NCBI GenBank assembly: GCA_017642885.1
Contig: JAEPOM010000001.1
Coordinates: 1-64,000, forward strand
Source: Henriciella sp.
GTDB lineage: Bacteria; Pseudomonadota; Alphaproteobacteria; Caulobacterales; Hyphomonadaceae
Reading direction: 5' to 3'
Length of the DNA: 64,000 bases
The position numbers were made by a program, and so were the translations under genes. Positions 25,622-35,763 of this stretch are shown piece after piece. The notes under the pieces were generated by a model. The model did not search any database. It had not been told where the DNA came from and was given only the letters and a program-made list of their open reading frames with translations. The number at the start of each line of letters is the position of its first letter. Position 1 is the stretch's first letter.

Positions 25622-27400
25622 CTACACCTCGGACGAGGGCACAGAATCCAGCTTTTGCTGCATCGTTTTGGCGGCTCGGGAGCATGTTGCCAACTGTTCG
25701 GTATAGCCCTCAGTTTCAAAGACCCGCGCTGCTTTTTGAAAATGGGCGATTGCGGTTTCGCAATCATGCCGAACGCTGGTTGTGCCATCGAGCTCTGAAT
25801 GGGCGGCATAGATTGTTCCCAGATAGGTCTGGATCCTCGCCCACATCAGTGGATCACTGTCTTCGGAGAAGACTTTCAACGCTTCCTCATAGGAGCCGAT
25901 GGCGCGCAATAGATACAGCTCCGTCAATTCGTTCTGCAGCGCCATGGCGTGAGCCTGTAATATTGTCGCCAATCCATATTGGGTGTGGCCGTACTGATAA
26001 GGAAAGAAAGACAGCGGATAGACTTCGATAGCGGCGCAATAGGCGGCGATTGCTTGTATGCGCATGAACGCCTTCTCATCAGCGTTCTCGTTGAGATCAG
26101 ACAAGCTCGCCAAGACGTTGCCGGTATTGACGTGAGCCGCAGCCCAAATGTCGGGCTGATTGGCCTGTGCGCTAAGTACTGTCGCATGTCTAAAAGATTC
26201 GAGTGCTGCGTTGAGCGCCTCGAGATCGTTGTTTTCGGATTTTGCGAGGTGCGCCGTTCCGAGATTGTTGCTGGCGTGACATGCGAGTTCAGGGAAATCC
26301 TGTTCAATCCCTTTTTGCGCCAACACTTTTTCAAATAACGCAATGGCCTCGTCAAAATAGATGATCCCTGCCTCACCGCCGAGCTGTTTGCCCTTATCCA
26401 TCAGGCAGTTGCCAAGATTGATCTGTGTTGTCGTGGCAAAAAAGGCATCTTCGCCGTGAACAAGAACGGCTTTGGCCTCGCGGTTCAAACGGATCGCACG
26501 GTCGACGAGCTCGCTGGCTTTATCCCGGCTTTCCTTGAGCGCTTGGTTTCGGGTGATAAGCGCCGCTTTGTATTTGAACTGCGCCGCAGATTGTTGGTTT
26601 CCCTGGTCAAGCCTGGCTTCTGTCGCCTTGTTGAGTAGGTCAGAGGCAACTTGGAAATGGCTGTCGAGAGAGCGGCGGCCCGCCTCATAGATTCGGTTGG
26701 CCACGACGTCCAGGGTATGGATCAACTCATCCATGTCGAAGGCACCAAAGAAATCTGCTGCGCCCACATAGGCATTATATGCGCCCTGACGGTCTCCACT
26801 GAGGAGTTTGACATCACCGCGCGCGATGCGAATGGCTGCGAGCTTGCGGATCTCGGTCAGCGTATGCTCAGTCTGGCGCAGTGCCTCAGCCTGTTCGAGG
26901 CATTGATCCGCTGCCCCGAAGTCGCCTTGTTCCAGGGCGGCTGTGGCATTGGCTTTCAGCCTTGTTAGTTCGGTTTCTGCACCTTCGAGCGTTTGGATAC
27001 GGTCTCGCAATTCGCGCCAGTCTCTCGCCTTGGCCTTTAGAAACGCGTCGACCTCACCGAAACTTGCATCTGGATTGTCGTGGTCGAACTGATAGAGCAA
27101 GGCGTCGATCAGGTTGCTGGCATGACGGTAGGCGTCTTCAAGGTCGGCATCCGGTTGAAAGTCACTTGCGCGCATACACTGGGCGAGTTCTTCATCACTG
27201 ATATTGAGAGCCACAATCAATGGATCGATGGTCTTGGGATGTGGGTTCGCGACCGTGCCGCTCTCGAGCTCGCTGATGCGACGGACTTTGCTCGGCGATT
27301 GGTAAGCGTCTTCGGACAATTGCAATTGCGTCAGACTCATGATCGTTCGCTTTTGCTTAATCAGCGCGCCCAGTGCTGCGCCAAAGCTTTGTTTCTTCAT
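25622..27400 (-). CDS. XRE-type HTH protein with tetratricopeptide repeats
   Basis: The protein has 592 residues. Residues 5-70 form an XRE-like helix-turn-helix (GALIKQKRTIMSLTQLQLSED, then RRISELESGTVANPHPKTIDPLI). The rest is all-helical with TPR-like repeats, for example INLGNCLMDKGKQLGGEAGI and NNLGTAHLAKSENN. It resembles cytoplasmic regulators that sense a ligand or peptide through TPRs. No membrane segment is seen. I used the ATG at 27400, where the HTH begins; the frame is open to 27475. It stands alone on the minus strand. Confidence 0.7.
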   Translation of the reverse strand: MKKQSFGAALGALIKQKRTIMSLTQLQLSEDAYQSPSKVRRISELESGTVANPHPKTIDPLIVALNISDEELAQCMRASDFQPDADLEDAYRHASNLIDALLYQFDHDNPDASFGEVDAFLKAKARDWRELRDRIQTLEGAETELTRLKANATAALEQGDFGAADQCLEQAEALRQTEHTLTEIRKLAAIRIARGDVKLLSGDRQGAYNAYVGAADFFGAFDMDELIHTLDVVANRIYEAGRRSLDSHFQVASDLLNKATEARLDQGNQQSAAQFKYKAALITRNQALKESRDKASELVDRAIRLNREAKAVLVHGEDAFFATTTQINLGNCLMDKGKQLGGEAGIIYFDEAIALFEKVLAQKGIEQDFPELACHASNNLGTAHLAKSENNDLEALNAALESFRHATVLSAQANQPDIWAAAHVNTGNVLASLSDLNENADEKAFMRIQAIAAYCAAIEVYPLSFFPYQYGHTQYGLATILQAHAMALQNELTELYLLRAIGSYEEALKVFSEDSDPLMWARIQTYLGTIYAAHSELDGTTSVRHDCETAIAHFQKAARVFETEGYTEQLATCSRAAKTMQQKLDSVPSSEV

Positions 27401-27519
27401 AGGCGCATGTGCTCCGCATCTCTTCCGCAATTCATCCGCATATCTGGCGCAACATATCACGCGACGTTGTGACATGGGCTGCCCATGAAGGGCGGCCCGA
27501 TCAACGGAGCCTTCATGTC

Positions 27520-27642
27520 ATGCAGACCCTATCCATACCGAAATTCACTCTATTGATAAGCATCGCGCTATTGGCGGGCGTTGATATCTACACAATTTTG
27601 ATCTTACTGAACGCCCTGAGCCTGTTAATTGAGACAGTTTAA
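27520..27642 (+). CDS. Possible 40-residue single-helix membrane peptide
   Basis: A short frame beginning MQTLSIPKFTLLISIALLAG encodes one strongly hydrophobic helix. GGAG lies upstream but somewhat distant. It is divergent from the XRE-TPR gene. With no family match, it may be a chance ORF. Confidence 0.25.
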   Translation: MQTLSIPKFTLLISIALLAGVDIYTILILLNALSLLIETV

Positions 27643-27875
27643 AATTTGATCTCGCGCTCACAGCAGGGGCGAGCCACTGAGTCTGAAATCGCGCCTCCGG
27701 AGATGACAATCACCAGGATCATGGCGCAACTCTAACTGTGTGCCGGGCCTATGAAAACATTCTCAGACGCCCCGCGGCAGGATGCGCCATCGCATTAAAA
27801 CCAATAAGGATCCCAGTCCTGCTCACCGGTCGCTCGCAGAACTCGATCAGGTTTACCCCTGGTGGACCGGTTACA

Positions 27876-29207
27876 TCACGAGTGAGCGTGCGGATGATCG
27901 GGCGCCTCCTTGTCGCGGATCCGGCCGAGATAGAGCGCTTCGAAAGCAAAGATTGCAGCCATTGACCCAATCGCGATGACGACAATCATAGGGTCTGCGG
28001 TCGCTTTGATGAACAGGAAGGCGCCAAGGGCAATCAAGTCGAATAATATGGCGGCGACTAGAATAGAGGCGCGGGCGCCGACATCTTCGCGTAAATAGCG
28101 CAGCACGCCATAATGGATAATAATATCCATTACGAGATAATAAATTGCGCCGAGTGAAGCGATCCGCCCAAGATCGAAGAAAGCGGCCAGGAAGGCAGCC
28201 AAAACAACGGTATAGACAAGCGTGTGTTTCTGGATGCCGCCGGGCATGCCAAAATGCTTGTGGGGGATCAGGTTCATATTCGTCAGCATGGCGAGCATGC
28301 GCGAAACCGCGAAGACACTGGCGAGCAGTCCCGACGCGGTGGCGATGATTGCAATGATCACGGTAAACGCCACGCCAAAATCACCAAAGGCCGGGCGCGA
28401 GGCTTCTGCGAGCGAGAAATCCTTGGCTGCGACAATTTCTTCAAGTGTCAGTGAGGACCCCACCGCTAGAGCGACAGCCATGTAGACAACAAGGCAGATC
28501 GCCAGCGACCAAATGATCGCGCGGCCGACATTCTTATTGGGGTCTTTGACTTCATCGCCGCTATTGGTGATCGTGGTGAACCCTTTAAAAGCAAGAATGG
28601 CGAGGGCGACGCCTGCGAGGAACCCTGCGGGTCCAGTCTCATTTGTTGTGGCCGAGGAGGCTGCTTCAAAAGAAAGGCCGGACGCCCAGAGCGCAGCGCC
28701 AGCAAAGATCAGAATGCCGCCAACTTTCAGGACCGCAGCAACTTTGGATACGCCGCCAATGATTTTGTTTCCGGATATGTTGATTACAAACGCAAAAACG
28801 ATCAATCCGACGGCCAGAACTGGTACCAGAATACTGTCTTTCGAAACATCAAAGAGTTGCAACGTGTAGGCGCCGAATGTGCGAGCGACGAGGCTCTCAT
28901 TGATGATCATCGACATAGTCATGAGCAGCGCGCTGGCGGCGGCAATTGTCGTTGGCCCATAGGCTTTTTGAAGGATCATCGCGATGCCGCCGGCCGACGG
29001 ATATTTATTCGACATTTTGATGTAGGTGTAGGCGCTGAACCCGCTGACCACGGCCGCAAGCAAAAAGGCGAGCGGAAACGCCGGTCCTGAGAATTGCGCG
29101 ACTTGCCCGGTCAGTGCGAAGATCCCGGCGCCAATCATGACACCGGTGCCCATCGCAACGGTTCCTGCGAGACTTAGCGAGCCTTTTTTATAGGTTTCGG
29201 ATTTCAT
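27876..29207 (-). CDS. APC-superfamily amino acid permease
   Basis: This 443-residue inner-membrane permease has twelve predicted helices. The first has the APC glycine motif (MGTGVMIGAGIFALTG) and the later TM6 region has AILAFKGFTTITNSGDEVKDP, typical of amino acid/polyamine transporters. The substrate is not predictable. Its start overlaps the stop of the DUF411 gene by four bases (ATGA), so it is the last gene of the copper operon from 32315. The His-rich C-terminus (DHPHAHS) is unusual for the family. Confidence 0.85.
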   Translation of the reverse strand: MKSETYKKGSLSLAGTVAMGTGVMIGAGIFALTGQVAQFSGPAFPLAFLLAAVVSGFSAYTYIKMSNKYPSAGGIAMILQKAYGPTTIAAASALLMTMSMIINESLVARTFGAYTLQLFDVSKDSILVPVLAVGLIVFAFVINISGNKIIGGVSKVAAVLKVGGILIFAGAALWASGLSFEAASSATTNETGPAGFLAGVALAILAFKGFTTITNSGDEVKDPNKNVGRAIIWSLAICLVVYMAVALAVGSSLTLEEIVAAKDFSLAEASRPAFGDFGVAFTVIIAIIATASGLLASVFAVSRMLAMLTNMNLIPHKHFGMPGGIQKHTLVYTVVLAAFLAAFFDLGRIASLGAIYYLVMDIIIHYGVLRYLREDVGARASILVAAILFDLIALGAFLFIKATADPMIVVIAIGSMAAIFAFEALYLGRIRDKEAPDHPHAHS

Positions 29208-29701
29208 TGCCCAACCGCCTGTTCAGCCGGGAAGCGGCCGACATAGCTCGCGAATACGCTTTGCTGTTCCGCACTGAACAGAATGACATCATAGGCGTCA
29301 GGCGGGCTTGTGGTTTCCATTCCGGGAGAGCCCATTGGCATGCCGGGCACCGAAAGCCCCGCCGCATCTGGCCGGGTTTCCAGAAGCTTACGAATTTCCG
29401 AGGCCGGGACATGGCCCTCAATCGCGTAGCCATCAACCGACGCAGTGTGGCAGGAGGCAAGCTCATCGGGCACGTTCAGCGAGGCCCGCACAGGTGCAAG
29501 GTCTTCGCGTTCGATAACACGTACTTCAAGACCATCGCGCTGAAGGTGTTTTATCCAGGCCGTACAGCATCCACACCAGGGTGTTTTATAGACGGTAATG
29601 GTTTGCGCATTTGCAGGGCTCGCCAAACCGCCCGAGACGAAAAACCCAGCGGCAAGCGCAAAAAGGGCGGTGGCCAAGGCGCCAAGAATCCATTTTGACA
29701 T
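29204..29701 (-). CDS. DUF411 periplasmic metal-binding protein
   Basis: The protein has 165 residues. A signal peptide (1-32, ending ANAQ) is followed by a DUF411 domain with VYKTPWCGCCTAWIKHL, a thioredoxin-like fold with a CGCC metal site, then SCHTASVDGYAIEGHVP and GLSVPGMPMGSPGM. Members lie in copper operons and probably bind Cu(I) in the periplasm. It comes 17 bases after copA and is coupled to the permease downstream. Confidence 0.88.
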   Translation of the reverse strand: MSKWILGALATALFALAAGFFVSGGLASPANAQTITVYKTPWCGCCTAWIKHLQRDGLEVRVIEREDLAPVRASLNVPDELASCHTASVDGYAIEGHVPASEIRKLLETRPDAAGLSVPGMPMGSPGMETTSPPDAYDVILFSAEQQSVFASYVGRFPAEQAVGQ

Positions 29702-29718
29702 AAGTGTTTCCTTCGAAA

Positions 29719-31977
29719 TTATAGTTTGACGGAGCGTAGTCGCAGCGCATTCGCGATGACCGAGAATGAGCTGAGGCTCATTGCGGCGGCGGCGATAATT
29801 GGACTGAGAAGCAGTCCAAAGAACGGATAGAGGACGCCGGCAGCAACCGGCACGCCGAGCGAATTATAGATAAAGGCAAAGAACAGGTTTTCGCGAATAT
29901 TGCCCATCGTCGCGCGGCTCAGCCGCTGCGCGCGGGCGACACCGCGAAGATCGCCTTTGACCAGGGTGACACTGGCGCTCTCCATGGCCACATCTGTACC
30001 GGTTCCCATGGCTATTCCGATATCCGCTTGAGCAAGGGCAGGCGCGTCATTGATGCCGTCGCCGCACATGGCGACGACCGCACCTTTCGATTGGAGTTCG
30101 CGCACGATCCGGTTTTTGTCTTCTGGTGACACATCGGCCTCTACCTCATCAATGCCGATTTGGCGTGCAACCGCTTGTGCTGTTGCCAGGCTGTCGCCTG
30201 TCAGCATGACGACTTTCATGCCAGCCTTGTGCAAGGCGGCTATGGCTTCAGGGGTCGTTTCTTTGATTGGATCGGCGACACCAATCAGGCCCGCCGGTTT
30301 GCCGTCCAAAGCGGCGAACATCACCGTCTGGCCGTCGCGGCGATAGGTTTCAGCATGGGCTTTCAGTGTTTCGTCAAAAGCACCGACCCGGCGCATCATC
30401 TTGGCGTTGCCGATGGCGAAAAGCTTTCCATCGACCCGGCCCTGCGCGCCTTCTCCGGTGACCGATTCAAAATCAGTCGACTCCAGGCGCGCTGCGCCGC
30501 GCTCTTCGGCCCCGTTGACGATGGCTTGCGCAAGAGGGTGCTCGCTCCCGCGTTCAATCGCGGCAGCGTAAGCCAGGAAGTCTGCTTCTGCGAGACCACT
30601 CGCAGGCTCGACTGTCACAAGTTTGGGGTGGCCCTCTGTCAAAGTGCCGGTCTTATCGACGAAGATCGTGTCGACTTTCTCAAATGTCTCGAGCGCTTCA
30701 GCATTTTTGATAAGAATGCCGCTCTGTGCGCCCTTTCCTGTGGCGACCATAATTGACATCGGCGTTGCAAGACCAAGTGCGCAGGGACACGCAATAATTA
30801 ACACAGCCACGGCGTTGACGATCGCAAAAGCCATGGCCGGGTGCGGCCCAAAAATCGCCCAGACGATGAATGTGATAATCGCGATCACGACGACGGCCGG
30901 GACAAACAGGCCGGCCACTGTGTCGGCGAGCTTCTGGATGGGCGCGCGTGAGCGCTGGGCTTCGGCGACCATGCGTACGATTTGCGATAGCATTGTATCT
31001 TCGCCGACGCGCGTCGCGGTCATAACGAGTGATCCGGTGCCGTTAACCGTACCGCCGGTAATCGGATCCCCTGCTGCTTTCTCGACAGGAATAGGTTCTC
31101 CAGTGATCATGGACTCGTCGACATTCGAACGCCCTTCAACAACCTCGCCGTCGACAGGTACTTTTTCGCCTGGCCGGACCCGTAGCCGGTCACCGCTCTG
31201 GACATCGTCGACGGAAACCTCTTCTTCCTGGCCGTCAGCCATGATCCGGTTTGCGGTTGGCGGCGTGAGTTCAAGGAGCGCGCGGATGGCGCCCGATGTC
31301 GCGCTTCGGGCTCGTAGCTCCAGGACCTGCCCGAGCAATACGAGCGTCGTGATCACCGCAGCGGCTTCATAATATACAGCGACCTCGCCGGCCTCATTGC
31401 GAAATGCGTGCGGAAAAATACCTGGCAATGCGGTTGCAACAAGCGAGAAGACAAAAGCCACGCCGACGCCAAGCGAGATGAGGGTGAACATGTTGAGGTT
31501 CATCGTGCGTACCGACCGAACGCCGCGCACAAAGAAGGGCCATCCGCCCCAGAGGACGACAGGAACGGCCAGCGCAAATTGAGCCCATTGGGACCAACCG
31601 GCGGGCAGGAGCCCTTCGAGGGGTTTGCCGGGGATCAGGTCACCCATGGCGTAAATGGCAAGTGGGATGGTGAAGATGGCGCTGATCCAGAATCTACGGG
31701 TCATGTCGTCGAGTTCTGAGGTGTCTTCTTCGCCTACAACAACACCTTCGGGCTCCAGCGCCATGCCGCATATCGGGCATCCGGAGTTTCGGACGTCGCG
31801 AACGTTTGGATGCATCGGACATGTATAGACCGTGCCTGAGTAGCCCTGCGGGACGAGATCATATTTGCCGTCCGCGCCGGAATCGGCGTCTCCGCCACCA
31901 TGGCAACAATCATGATCATCCCCGTGGTGGTGATCATGATGTCTATGGTCGTGATGTTTATGATCGGTATTGGTCAT
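29719..31977 (-). CDS. copA: Cu(I)-exporting P1B-1 ATPase
   Basis: This 752-residue protein has a His-rich N-terminus (residues 1-35), then the heavy-metal-binding domain YTCPMHPNV...[10 protein letters not shown] (about 51-82) in place of a CxxC ferredoxin-like domain. The transport site is [10 protein letters not shown], the phosphorylation site DKTGTLTEG, the hinge GDGINDAP. The last helix has [16 protein letters not shown], the Met-Ser-Ser pattern of Cu(I) pumps. A strong GGAGGGG ribosome site precedes it. It is the second gene of the operon controlled by the CsoR box at 32390-32408. Confidence 0.95.
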   Translation of the reverse strand: MTNTDHKHHDHRHHDHHHGDDHDCCHGGGDADSGADGKYDLVPQGYSGTVYTCPMHPNVRDVRNSGCPICGMALEPEGVVVGEEDTSELDDMTRRFWISAIFTIPLAIYAMGDLIPGKPLEGLLPAGWSQWAQFALAVPVVLWGGWPFFVRGVRSVRTMNLNMFTLISLGVGVAFVFSLVATALPGIFPHAFRNEAGEVAVYYEAAAVITTLVLLGQVLELRARSATSGAIRALLELTPPTANRIMADGQEEEVSVDDVQSGDRLRVRPGEKVPVDGEVVEGRSNVDESMITGEPIPVEKAAGDPITGGTVNGTGSLVMTATRVGEDTMLSQIVRMVAEAQRSRAPIQKLADTVAGLFVPAVVVIAIITFIVWAIFGPHPAMAFAIVNAVAVLIIACPCALGLATPMSIMVATGKGAQSGILIKNAEALETFEKVDTIFVDKTGTLTEGHPKLVTVEPASGLAEADFLAYAAAIERGSEHPLAQAIVNGAEERGAARLESTDFESVTGEGAQGRVDGKLFAIGNAKMMRRVGAFDETLKAHAETYRRDGQTVMFAALDGKPAGLIGVADPIKETTPEAIAALHKAGMKVVMLTGDSLATAQAVARQIGIDEVEADVSPEDKNRIVRELQSKGAVVAMCGDGINDAPALAQADIGIAMGTGTDVAMESASVTLVKGDLRGVARAQRLSRATMGNIRENLFFAFIYNSLGVPVAAGVLYPFFGLLLSPIIAAAAMSLSSFSVIANALRLRSVKL

Positions 31978-32063
31978 ATCCGCCCCTCCGGGGTTTGGCT
32001 TCAGTGTTACTCTTAAAGGTCAGCGCCCGGGTTGGGCGGCTGATCTCTAATCGAGTTCTGGCA

Positions 32064-32315
32064 TTAGGCTATTTGGCGATTGAACAGCCGGTAGAGCGGT
32101 ACGAAGACAAGCGCGATATACCAGCCGTAAACGTAGGACTCGATGAGGCCGAGGAAGAAGCTTGAAACCGAAATGAATTCAAATCCGGGTAGGAGTTGTT
32201 CCCACGCACCGTGCATGTGGAGACTAGGCGGTGCGACCAACCCCCATGCGATACAGAGCGTAAACGTGATGGCTAGAAAAATAGATAGGGCGTGCCCAGT
32301 GGGGATGAGGCGCAT
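32064..32315 (-). CDS. DUF5676-like two-helix membrane protein
   Basis: This 83-residue protein has two transmembrane helices (residues 8-29 and 49-75), and the loop between them contains SLHMHGAWEQLLPG. Proteins of this type (DUF5676) usually precede copper ATPase genes and may deliver copper in the membrane. I use the ATG at 32315 (AAGGAA upstream); a frame extension to 32348 is not supported. It is the first gene of the copper operon. Confidence 0.75.
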   Translation of the reverse strand: MRLIPTGHALSIFLAITFTLCIAWGLVAPPSLHMHGAWEQLLPGFEFISVSSFFLGLIESYVYGWYIALVFVPLYRLFNRQIA

Positions 32316-32389
32316 GGTGTTTTCCTTCTCTTTGGTTGTTGCCGCCACATAATTTGTGCGACAGCGATGCGTTGCTTCGAAAATGAGTT

Positions 32390-32408
32390 AATACCCATAG
32401 GGGGTATT
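32390..32408 (-). promoter_or_regulatory. CsoR box upstream of the copper ATPase operon
   Basis: AATACCCATAGGGGGTATT is a near-palindrome of the TACCC-G-rich type bound by CsoR repressors. It lies 75-93 bases upstream of the start at 32315. It closely matches the second box at 59578-59596. The likely repressor gene is 26 kb away at 58440-58715. Confidence 0.75.
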
Positions 32409-32492
32409 GGTAACTCCGTATATATACTTAGGGCCCGCATCGCTTGTTTTGAGCAAGACAAGCGCGCCGACCAATCCGCGTTGGGTGAGGGA

Positions 32493-33218
32493 TCAGCTGA
32501 GATCATCGACGGACACCTCCAAACCCGAAAGGCCAATTTTAGGGGTCACCCCGAACCATTGTTGCAGTCGGCGTGTGAAATGCGCCTGGTCTGCAAAACC
32601 GCCCGCGGCCGCTGCATCAGCGAGACTGGACGACGCCTCCATTGCCTTGGCGGCGCCGAGCAATTGCAACCATTGCAATAGCTTACTGGGCGGAACACCG
32701 AAGTCCGCCTTGACGATCTCTCGCAGCCGAGTTGGAGACAGCGTGAGCTCGCGCGCCAGAGCGGCGGGATTGGCGAGTGCGCGAACGTTGCCAAGGGCTT
32801 TTTGCAGGCGTGAATCTATGGCCGAACCAGGCAACCGGCCCGCGAACCTTTTCGCCCAATCGCGCGCCTGATTAGTGCCAGTGATGTGCTCTAGAGCGGC
32901 TGATAGATCATCCGAAAGGCAGGCAGGCTGATTGCATTGCTGATCGTTTCGAATTCCGGAAAAGCGCGGGTCAATATAGATCGAGCGCGTCAGGCGTCCC
33001 TCAGGACCGATGGAATGGGTCTGCCCAGCAGGGATGTGAATAGCCTTGCCTTTCGGGGCTATTATCTCTGAGTTTGTCGTCACCACGACTGCGCCATCCA
33101 GCCCGAGTATGACCTGATGTGCCAAGTGAGCATGTGCCGTGTTCTTGCCAAGGCGAGCGTCGAGCGCGGCCCAGCCGACCCCGATGGCCAACGCGCCAGA
33201 CCAGGGCGCCGCGCTCAT
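32493..33218 (-). CDS. AraC-family transcriptional regulator
   Basis: The protein has 241 residues. The N-terminal 120 residues look like a cupin-type sensing domain (AHLAHQVILGLDGAVVV, then HIPAGQTHSIGPEG). The C-terminal 100 contain the double helix-turn-helix (LARELTLSPTRLREIVKADFGVPPSKLLQWLQL and AGGFADQAHFTRRLQQWFGVTP). The inducer is unknown. It is the last gene of a minus-strand operon; its start overlaps the preceding stop by four bases. Confidence 0.85.
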   Translation of the reverse strand: MSAAPWSGALAIGVGWAALDARLGKNTAHAHLAHQVILGLDGAVVVTTNSEIIAPKGKAIHIPAGQTHSIGPEGRLTRSIYIDPRFSGIRNDQQCNQPACLSDDLSAALEHITGTNQARDWAKRFAGRLPGSAIDSRLQKALGNVRALANPAALARELTLSPTRLREIVKADFGVPPSKLLQWLQLLGAAKAMEASSSLADAAAAGGFADQAHFTRRLQQWFGVTPKIGLSGLEVSVDDLS

Positions 33219-33577
33219 TTCAATCTCCCCTGAGTGTCAGGCTCGGTTGCTTCAAGAAAAGCGTAGATCGCTGTTTCGCATTGACCGCATACGGTCCCGA
33301 GCGTGTTCGGGCTGTTGCTCGTCGTTTCCTGCGAGGCTCTTTCAAGGCCTCTGAAAACACCTGCCATCGCCCGAAGTGCCCTGAGGAGATTTTCTCGGCG
33401 GTGTTCGATCGACTTCGCAAATGCCTCAGAAAGAAGAATGCACACCTCGGCCGTCATGAATGCCATTTCTGCAAACTTAGTTGCGGGTGTGTTTTCAGAT
33501 GCACCGCTTATAAGCTTCTCAAATTGGCTTTGAGCCCGAAGCAACGCTTCAATCAGTGAAAGCGGCGCGGAAATCAT
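33215..33577 (-). CDS. Hypothetical helical protein with a CxxC motif
   Basis: This 120-residue, probably all-alpha cytoplasmic protein ends with VCGQCETAIYAFLEAT (CxxC at about residues 101-104). It might sense redox state or metal or interact with the AraC regulator encoded next. A strong GGAGG ribosome site supports the start at 33577. It overlaps both neighbours by four bases (acyltransferase stop upstream, AraC start downstream), so the operon is tightly coupled. I do not recognise the family. Confidence 0.6.
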   Translation of the reverse strand: MISAPLSLIEALLRAQSQFEKLISGASENTPATKFAEMAFMTAEVCILLSEAFAKSIEHRRENLLRALRAMAGVFRGLERASQETTSNSPNTLGTVCGQCETAIYAFLEATEPDTQGRLK

Positions 33578-34647
33578 GCGGCCACCTCCGGCGATACGGT
33601 TTTTTGGTTTATCGGTCGGGCGCGCAGCTTCAGAGCAAGCACTGGCTTTTCGATGACATGCCACGAAGTGGCCGCCACGAGCAGAATGAGCGGCGCAGTC
33701 ATTATAGCCAGGGCAGCGGGGCTAAGATCTGGTTGGCCAACCAGAAATACCTGTAAAAGCGGATAGTGCCAGATATAAATCCCGTACGAATAGTCCGGAA
33801 TTTTGGCGATGCGGACGGACGCACGTTTTGGCAATCCAGCTCGAAGCATTAGGCTTGTGAGGGCAAGGGTCGCAAACAATTCGCCGAGGGGGCCGCCGCC
33901 AAGGAGCGCGAACGCTACAATCAGACCTGCGACCGCCAACAGGGGCGGCCTGCGCAAAATAGGCCAGTGCCAAAGCGTCATTCCGAGCAGAAAGGCCGAT
34001 GAGAGGCGGAGCAAGGACATAACGCTCGGCGGGAGCGCACTCGTATCGATGACGAATGGCGCACCTAGGTAAACCGATTGTACGATTGTGAAGACGCCAA
34101 GTATCCGCCAAGGGCCATTCACCAGCCCAATCATAAAAGCTATTCCAGCAAGAATGTAGGCTGCGATTTCGAAACGGATGGTCCAAAGAGGACCATTAAA
34201 GTCTGTCTCTGGATTAGTTGTGAAGATTTGGGCAGGCGCGCTTTCGGGGTCCCCCAGAGCTAAAACCTTGACGACGTATAGCCAATCATCAGGCTTTAAA
34301 ATGGATGTATCATTTATGGCTCCGAGTGCGGGCGCAAAGACAAGCGCAAAAGCGATAAGCACCACGCCTAGAGCTGGATAAATGCGGAGAAAACGCGATA
34401 ACGCATAAGCGCGCATATCGCGCCGGGTGTGAAGGCTCTTGGCGATCAGGAGACCGGACAGCACGAAAAAGCCATTCACGGCCATGTAACTGGCGGTCCA
34501 GTCGTGGATGCGAAGCGGTTCGAACCCTGTCGTGAGGAGCCAGACATGACCGAGCACTACAGCGATAGCTAGCACCCAGCGCACCGCGGTGAAGTGGTTG
34601 GCGCGAAACAGCGGATCGTTGGCAAAACCGGTCGATGATGCGTTCAT
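33574..34647 (-). CDS. Acyltransferase 3 family membrane protein (second copy)
   Basis: This 357-residue ten-helix protein has the acyltransferase-3 signature: the N-terminal FTAVRWVLAIAVVLGHVW with its conserved Arg and His, GFFVLSGLLIAKSLHTRRD, RFLRIYPAL, and PDYSYGIYIWHYPLLQ near the C-terminus. Such enzymes acylate sugars of surface polysaccharides or lipids. It is a tandem paralogue of the gene just upstream at 34644-35759, overlapping it by four bases. The substrate is unknown. Confidence 0.85.
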   Translation of the reverse strand: MNASSTGFANDPLFRANHFTAVRWVLAIAVVLGHVWLLTTGFEPLRIHDWTASYMAVNGFFVLSGLLIAKSLHTRRDMRAYALSRFLRIYPALGVVLIAFALVFAPALGAINDTSILKPDDWLYVVKVLALGDPESAPAQIFTTNPETDFNGPLWTIRFEIAAYILAGIAFMIGLVNGPWRILGVFTIVQSVYLGAPFVIDTSALPPSVMSLLRLSSAFLLGMTLWHWPILRRPPLLAVAGLIVAFALLGGGPLGELFATLALTSLMLRAGLPKRASVRIAKIPDYSYGIYIWHYPLLQVFLVGQPDLSPAALAIMTAPLILLVAATSWHVIEKPVLALKLRARPINQKTVSPEVAA

Positions 34648-35759
34648 TGCGCGTCTCCCTCAATTGAACTTGCAGGAGACAAGGTTTGAGCTTGGGAAGC
34701 TAAAGTCTTTGACTTGCGATCGCGGATTTGGGGCGCAGTTTTAAAGGCCAGGGCAGGTTTCTCTATGAAATGCCACGAGAGCGCGGCAATCGACAGGTAA
34801 ACCGGGGTAGAGACAGCCAGAAGCGTCAGTGGATTTAGGTCAGATTGCCAAACAAGCAGAGACTGCATCACCGGGAAGTGCCAAATATAAATCCCGTAGG
34901 AATAGTCAGGAATACCGGCTATTCGAGCATTTGCCTTTTTGGGCAGACCGAGGCGCAAAATGATGGCCGTCAACGCCCAGTTTGCGAAAACTTCTCCTAG
35001 AAAGCTGCCGCCAAAAAGACCAAACAGCGTCGCTAGGCCTGCGATCGCCCAGATTGGCGGCCGTCGAAACTCGCGCCAATGCCAAAGCAACATCCCCAAT
35101 AAAAAGCTTGAACTAAGCCTGAGCATAGGCATCAAATTGACATGCAAGTCACTGTCTTGATGCGCCGTTGCGAAATACACGTAAGCGCTCTGCACAGCCA
35201 AATATGTCATCAATACTCGGATGCGGCCGTTCACGAAGCCGAATATGAAAGCAATTGCGGCCAATATATAAGCGGCTAACTCATATCGAATGGTCCAGAG
35301 CGGATCATTGAAGACGGTTTCAAGATTATCGGCGTAAATATGGGCCGGCAGACTTGCATGATCGCCCATTGCGAGCACTTTCAAGACATAGAGACCCGCA
35401 CTCAAAAACCGCGATCCTGTAAGGTCTTCATGGGAAAAAAGCGGCATGAAGACGAGCAAAAATGCAACCATGACCACGATGAGCGCTGGGTAGATGCGCA
35501 AAATGCGCGATTGTGCATAAGCGCCCAAATTGCGCCTGGTGTGCAGGCTTTTGGCAATCAACAAACCAGACAGCACAAAAAAACCGTTGACCGCCATATA
35601 GCTCGCCAACCATCCATGAATTTGTAGCGGTTCTGGCCCAACGGTTAGCAGCCAAACATGGCCAAGCGCGACTATTCCGGCCAGTCCCCACCGCACCGCG
35701 GTGAAGTGGTTTTGACCCATGAGCGGGTCCGCAAGCTGTGTTTGGCCACCCCCAGCCAT
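34644..35759 (-). CDS. Acyltransferase 3 family membrane protein (first copy)
   Basis: This 371-residue protein has the same layout as the next gene and the same motifs (NHFTAVRWGLAGIVALGHVW, RILRIYPAL, PDYSYGIYIWHFPVMQ). The two products look over half identical, so this is a tandem gene duplication that has diverged. It follows the DUF2231 fusion gene by four bases. The products may act as a pair or on two substrates. Confidence 0.85.
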   Translation of the reverse strand: MAGGGQTQLADPLMGQNHFTAVRWGLAGIVALGHVWLLTVGPEPLQIHGWLASYMAVNGFFVLSGLLIAKSLHTRRNLGAYAQSRILRIYPALIVVMVAFLLVFMPLFSHEDLTGSRFLSAGLYVLKVLAMGDHASLPAHIYADNLETVFNDPLWTIRYELAAYILAAIAFIFGFVNGRIRVLMTYLAVQSAYVYFATAHQDSDLHVNLMPMLRLSSSFLLGMLLWHWREFRRPPIWAIAGLATLFGLFGGSFLGEVFANWALTAIILRLGLPKKANARIAGIPDYSYGIYIWHFPVMQSLLVWQSDLNPLTLLAVSTPVYLSIAALSWHFIEKPALAFKTAPQIRDRKSKTLASQAQTLSPASSIEGDAQ

Positions 35760-35763
35760 TTAA

